Below, piece after piece: positions 63,155-64,000 of a stretch of 64,000 nt of DNA. The translations under genes were made by a program, and so were the position numbers. Numbering within the stretch: position 1 is the first letter of the stretch; each line of letters starts with the position of its first letter. The DNA comes from Brevundimonas mediterranea (GTDB lineage: Bacteria > Pseudomonadota > Alphaproteobacteria > Caulobacterales > Caulobacteraceae), in contig NZ_JACIDA010000001.1 in NCBI RefSeq assembly GCF_014196125.1, positions 1,426,001 to 1,490,000 on the forward strand. Reading direction: 5' to 3'. The notes below the pieces were generated by a model, which saw only the letters and a program-made list of their open reading frames with translations, did no database searches and was not told the origin of the DNA.

Positions 63155-64000
63155 TCAGGCCCAGTGCATCTGCACCCGATGCGCCGCCGCCCAGTGGATG
63201 GCGCGGATGGCGTCGATCACGGCCTCAGTTGCGGCGCGCGTGCCCAATGTCCCGCCCAGATCGGCGGTCATGGCGCCGGCGGCCAGAACGGCGGCGACGG
63301 CGGCTTCGATCGAATCGGCCTCGTCCTCCAGCTTCAGGCTGTGGCGCAGCAGCAGGGCTGCCGACAATATGGTGCCGACCGGATTGGCCAGATCCTGACC
63401 GGCGATGTCCGGCGCCGAGCCGTGGATCGGCTCGAACAGGCCCGGACCTTCGGTGCCCAGCGACGCCGACGGCAACAGGCCGATCGAACCGCCCAGCACC
63501 GAAATCTCGTCCGACAGGATGTCGCCGAACATGTTCTCGGTCAGGATGACGTCGTATTCGCGCGGTTTGCGGATCAGGTGCATGGCCATGGAATCGACCA
63601 GGGCGTGCTCCAGCGCGATCTCGGGGAATTCCTCGGCATGGATGCGGGTCACCACCTCGCGCCACAGGCGGCTGGTCTCCATGACATTGGCCTTGTCGAC
63701 CGAGGTCACCTTGCCGCGCCGCTGGCGGGCGGTCTGGAAGGCGGCGCGGGTGACGCGCTCGATCTCCGGCACCGTGTATTCGCACAGGTCGGTGGCGCGG
63801 TCGGCGGTGCGGGTCTTCTCGCCGAAATAGACGCCGCCGGTCAGTTCGCGGAAGACGATCAGATCGACGCCCTCGACGATCTCGCGCTTCAGAGGCGAGC
63901 GGTGCGCCAGCACCGGCGACACCTGCAGCGGCCGCAGATTGGCGAACAGGCCCATGGCCTTGCGGATCGCCAACAGGCCTTCCTCGGGCCGGCGCTTGCC
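63155..64000 (-). CDS. leuB: 3-isopropylmalate dehydrogenase (LeuB), 3' part
   Basis: About 281 codons run to the window edge; the N-terminal part lies beyond it. The segment [14 protein letters not shown], the catalytic region [44 protein letters not shown] with the metal-binding Asp residues, and [30 protein letters not shown] identify LeuB rather than isocitrate or tartrate dehydrogenase. It performs the oxidative decarboxylation step of leucine synthesis. ATG 63973 lies inside the conserved fold and is not the start. Confidence 0.95.
   Translation of the reverse strand, partial: GKRRPEEGLLAIRKAMGLFANLRPLQVSPVLAHRSPLKREIVEGVDLIVFRELTGGVYFGEKTRTADRATDLCEYTVPEIERVTRAAFQTARQRRGKVTSVDKANVMETSRLWREVVTRIHAEEFPEIALEHALVDSMAMHLIRKPREYDVILTENMFGDILSDEISVLGGSIGLLPSASLGTEGPGLFEPIHGSAPDIAGQDLANPVGTILSAALLLRHSLKLEDEADSIEAAVAAVLAAGAMTADLGGTLGTRAATEAVIDAIRAIHWAAAHRVQMHWA

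Overview
The window is a 64 kb piece of a very GC-rich alphaproteobacterial chromosome, most likely from the order Caulobacterales and probably Brevundimonas or a close relative. The main evidence is a beta-class GANTC methyltransferase (ccrM) followed by mutY, a DUF721/dciA gene, thiol-oxidoreductase genes and smc. A Caulobacter-type maltodextrin locus (TonB receptor, GH13, LacI, MFS, GH15), NodT-type efflux and a GAAC-N7-GAAC SOS box agree with this. The genus is an inference; no rRNA or tRNA gene was seen. Most starts below were set by eye from Shine-Dalgarno spacing and signal peptides.

Layout. 1-3450: transketolase 3' end, an exported protein, an esterase and purT. 3451-4227: the only gene-free stretch above 300 bp, holding a 177-bp palindromic element, a strongly folded stretch that may be an RNA, and a ccrM leader with two GANTC sites. 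4228-15734: housekeeping genes (ccrM, mutY, dciA, two DsbA-like genes, smc, mscS, murG, folB, a FolM-like reductase and a 26-codon membrane-protein gene). 15882-18987: an accessory-looking divergent pair, a papain-like peptidase and a zinc-phospholipase-C-like protein with a propeller-like C-terminus; this is the least explained part of the window. 19222-26368: Nudix, esterase, DMT-like protein, uvrC, carbonic anhydrase, pgsA, retropepsin-like protease, DUF1289, a 50-residue mini-gene with its own terminator, and an enoyl-CoA hydratase.

26378-29340: a DevBCA/MacAB-like exporter (adaptor, ATPase, permease). 29550-34396: two tandem S46 dipeptidyl-peptidase genes plus an acetyltransferase. 34631-38019: an EmrAB-type drug efflux operon headed by its own TetR gene. 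38070-38470: two small genes, one apparently under SOS control. 38682-45339: an RND tripartite efflux operon (adaptor, pump, outer-membrane channel) divergent from a TetR gene, with two near-identical palindromic operators between them. 45411-60740: a maltodextrin/starch locus: two MFS sugar carriers, a MalA-like TonB receptor, periplasmic GH13 amylase, GH13 alpha-glucosidase, LacI regulator, GH97 and GH15 enzymes. Paired TGCAAA boxes recur in its control regions. 60803-64000: TorF-family protein, amtB and the 3' part of leuB.

The efflux operons and sugar locus look like self-contained regulated units whose operators can be read from the sequence. Long intergenic palindromes recur at four places (3472-3648, 31660-31815, 34405-34580, 56667-56824).
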